Below, piece by piece: positions 5,958-6,220 of a DNA stretch of 6,220 nucleotides; positions within the stretch are counted from its first letter, which is position 1; every line of letters starts with the position of its first letter. A program made the translations under genes and the position numbers. The notes beneath the pieces are model-generated. The model saw nothing but the letters and a program-made list of their open reading frames with translations, did no database searches and was not told the origin of the DNA. Source of the stretch: Caldifarciminota bacterium (GTDB taxonomy: Bacteria > Hydrothermota > Hydrothermia > B15-G9 > WFZT01); contig JALXCE010000166.1 of NCBI GenBank assembly GCA_026991055.1, positions 1 to 6,220 of the forward strand. Reading direction: 5' to 3'.

Positions 5958-6220
5958 ATGAAGATTTACAACACGTTAACAAAGAAGCTGGACGATTTTG
6001 TGCCAATACGGGATAACAAAGTCGGTTTTTACATGTGCGGAATGACCGTTCAGGACAGACCGCACCTGGGGCATTTGAGGACCTTTACCACCGGTGATAT
6101 CGTGCGGCGGTATCTCATTTACAAAGGTTACGAAGTCACATACGTGACAAACTTTACGGATATTGACGACAAAATCATTCAGAAATCACATGACCTTGGG
6201 ATTGACTGGCGAAAGATCGG
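5958..6220 (+). CDS. cysS: Cysteinyl-tRNA synthetase, 3' partial
   Basis: Class I aminoacyl-tRNA synthetase that charges tRNA-Cys with cysteine in the cytoplasm. Only the first 87 residues are in the window; the family is about 450-500. The N-terminus MKIYNTLTKKLDDFVPI matches the usual opening. CGMTVQDRPHLGHLRTF (27-43) contains the first zinc-binding cysteine (Cys27) and the HIGH signature as HLGH (36-39). RRYLIYKGYEVTYVTNFTDIDDKII follows (positions 50-74), which is diagnostic of the family. The ATG at 5958 gives the correct N-terminal length: Cys27 corresponds to E. coli Cys28. The TVYD of many family members is TVQD here, a variant also known from actinobacterial enzymes, so it need not affect function. 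The related enzyme MshC of mycothiol synthesis is the main alternative, but the NTLTKK opening and TDIDDKI make CysS much more likely. It follows the LapA-like gene by 4 bases. Confidence 0.94.
   Translation, partial: MKIYNTLTKKLDDFVPIRDNKVGFYMCGMTVQDRPHLGHLRTFTTGDIVRRYLIYKGYEVTYVTNFTDIDDKIIQKSHDLGIDWRKI

Larger units (their letters stand above)
1..6220 (+). other. Probable single operon lnt - OB-repeat gene - dnaB - lapA-like - cysS
   Basis: Five same-strand genes are separated by 3, 2, 12 and 4 bases, with ribosome binding sites inside or touching the preceding gene. No T-run after a hairpin and no space for a promoter exists between them. Promoter and terminator must lie outside the window or within coding sequence. 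The mix of envelope, replication and translation genes is typical of housekeeping operons in compact genomes. Confidence 0.75.

Overview
The window is a gene-dense bacterial segment in which all five recognisable genes lie on the + strand with almost no space between them: apolipoprotein N-acyltransferase (lnt, 5' end outside the window), a large secreted protein of repeated OB-fold-like modules (916 aa), replicative DNA helicase (dnaB), a small LapA-like membrane/coiled-coil protein, and the start of cysteinyl-tRNA synthetase (cysS, 3' end outside). Gaps between genes are 3, 2, 12 and 4 bases. Three of the four internal starts have a strong purine-rich Shine-Dalgarno sequence that lies in or touches the end of the previous gene. 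No internal promoter or terminator was seen, so the simplest reading is one operon with translational coupling.

The organism is a bacterium with two membranes: Lnt completes lipoprotein triacylation and is typical of diderms. The secreted protein ends in a FlgD-Ig-like / type IX-sorting-like beta domain, a style common in the FCB group and in candidate phyla such as WOR-3, Hydrothermae or Cloacimonadota. Base composition is moderate and one gene starts with TTG. Placement in an uncultivated FCB-like or WOR-3-like lineage is inference from style, not from a database search.

Layout: 1-1415 lnt; 1419-4169 secreted OB-repeat protein; 4172-5557 dnaB; 5570-5953 LapA-like protein; 5958-6220 cysS (partial). 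There is no gene-free stretch of even 20 bases, and no RNA gene, mobile element, CRISPR array or origin was seen.

Four of the genes belong to recognised families. Lnt and the LapA-like protein act at the envelope, while DnaB and CysS are core replication and translation enzymes. The part worth attention is the 916-aa protein. It has three long diverged modules, each apparently two OB-like halves, joined by two different beta-rich linker domains and closed by a FlgD-like tail. It has no catalytic domain I can recognise and an unusually short, uncharged signal sequence whose start cannot be moved upstream. I do not see evidence of a defence system or other multi-gene novel system here.
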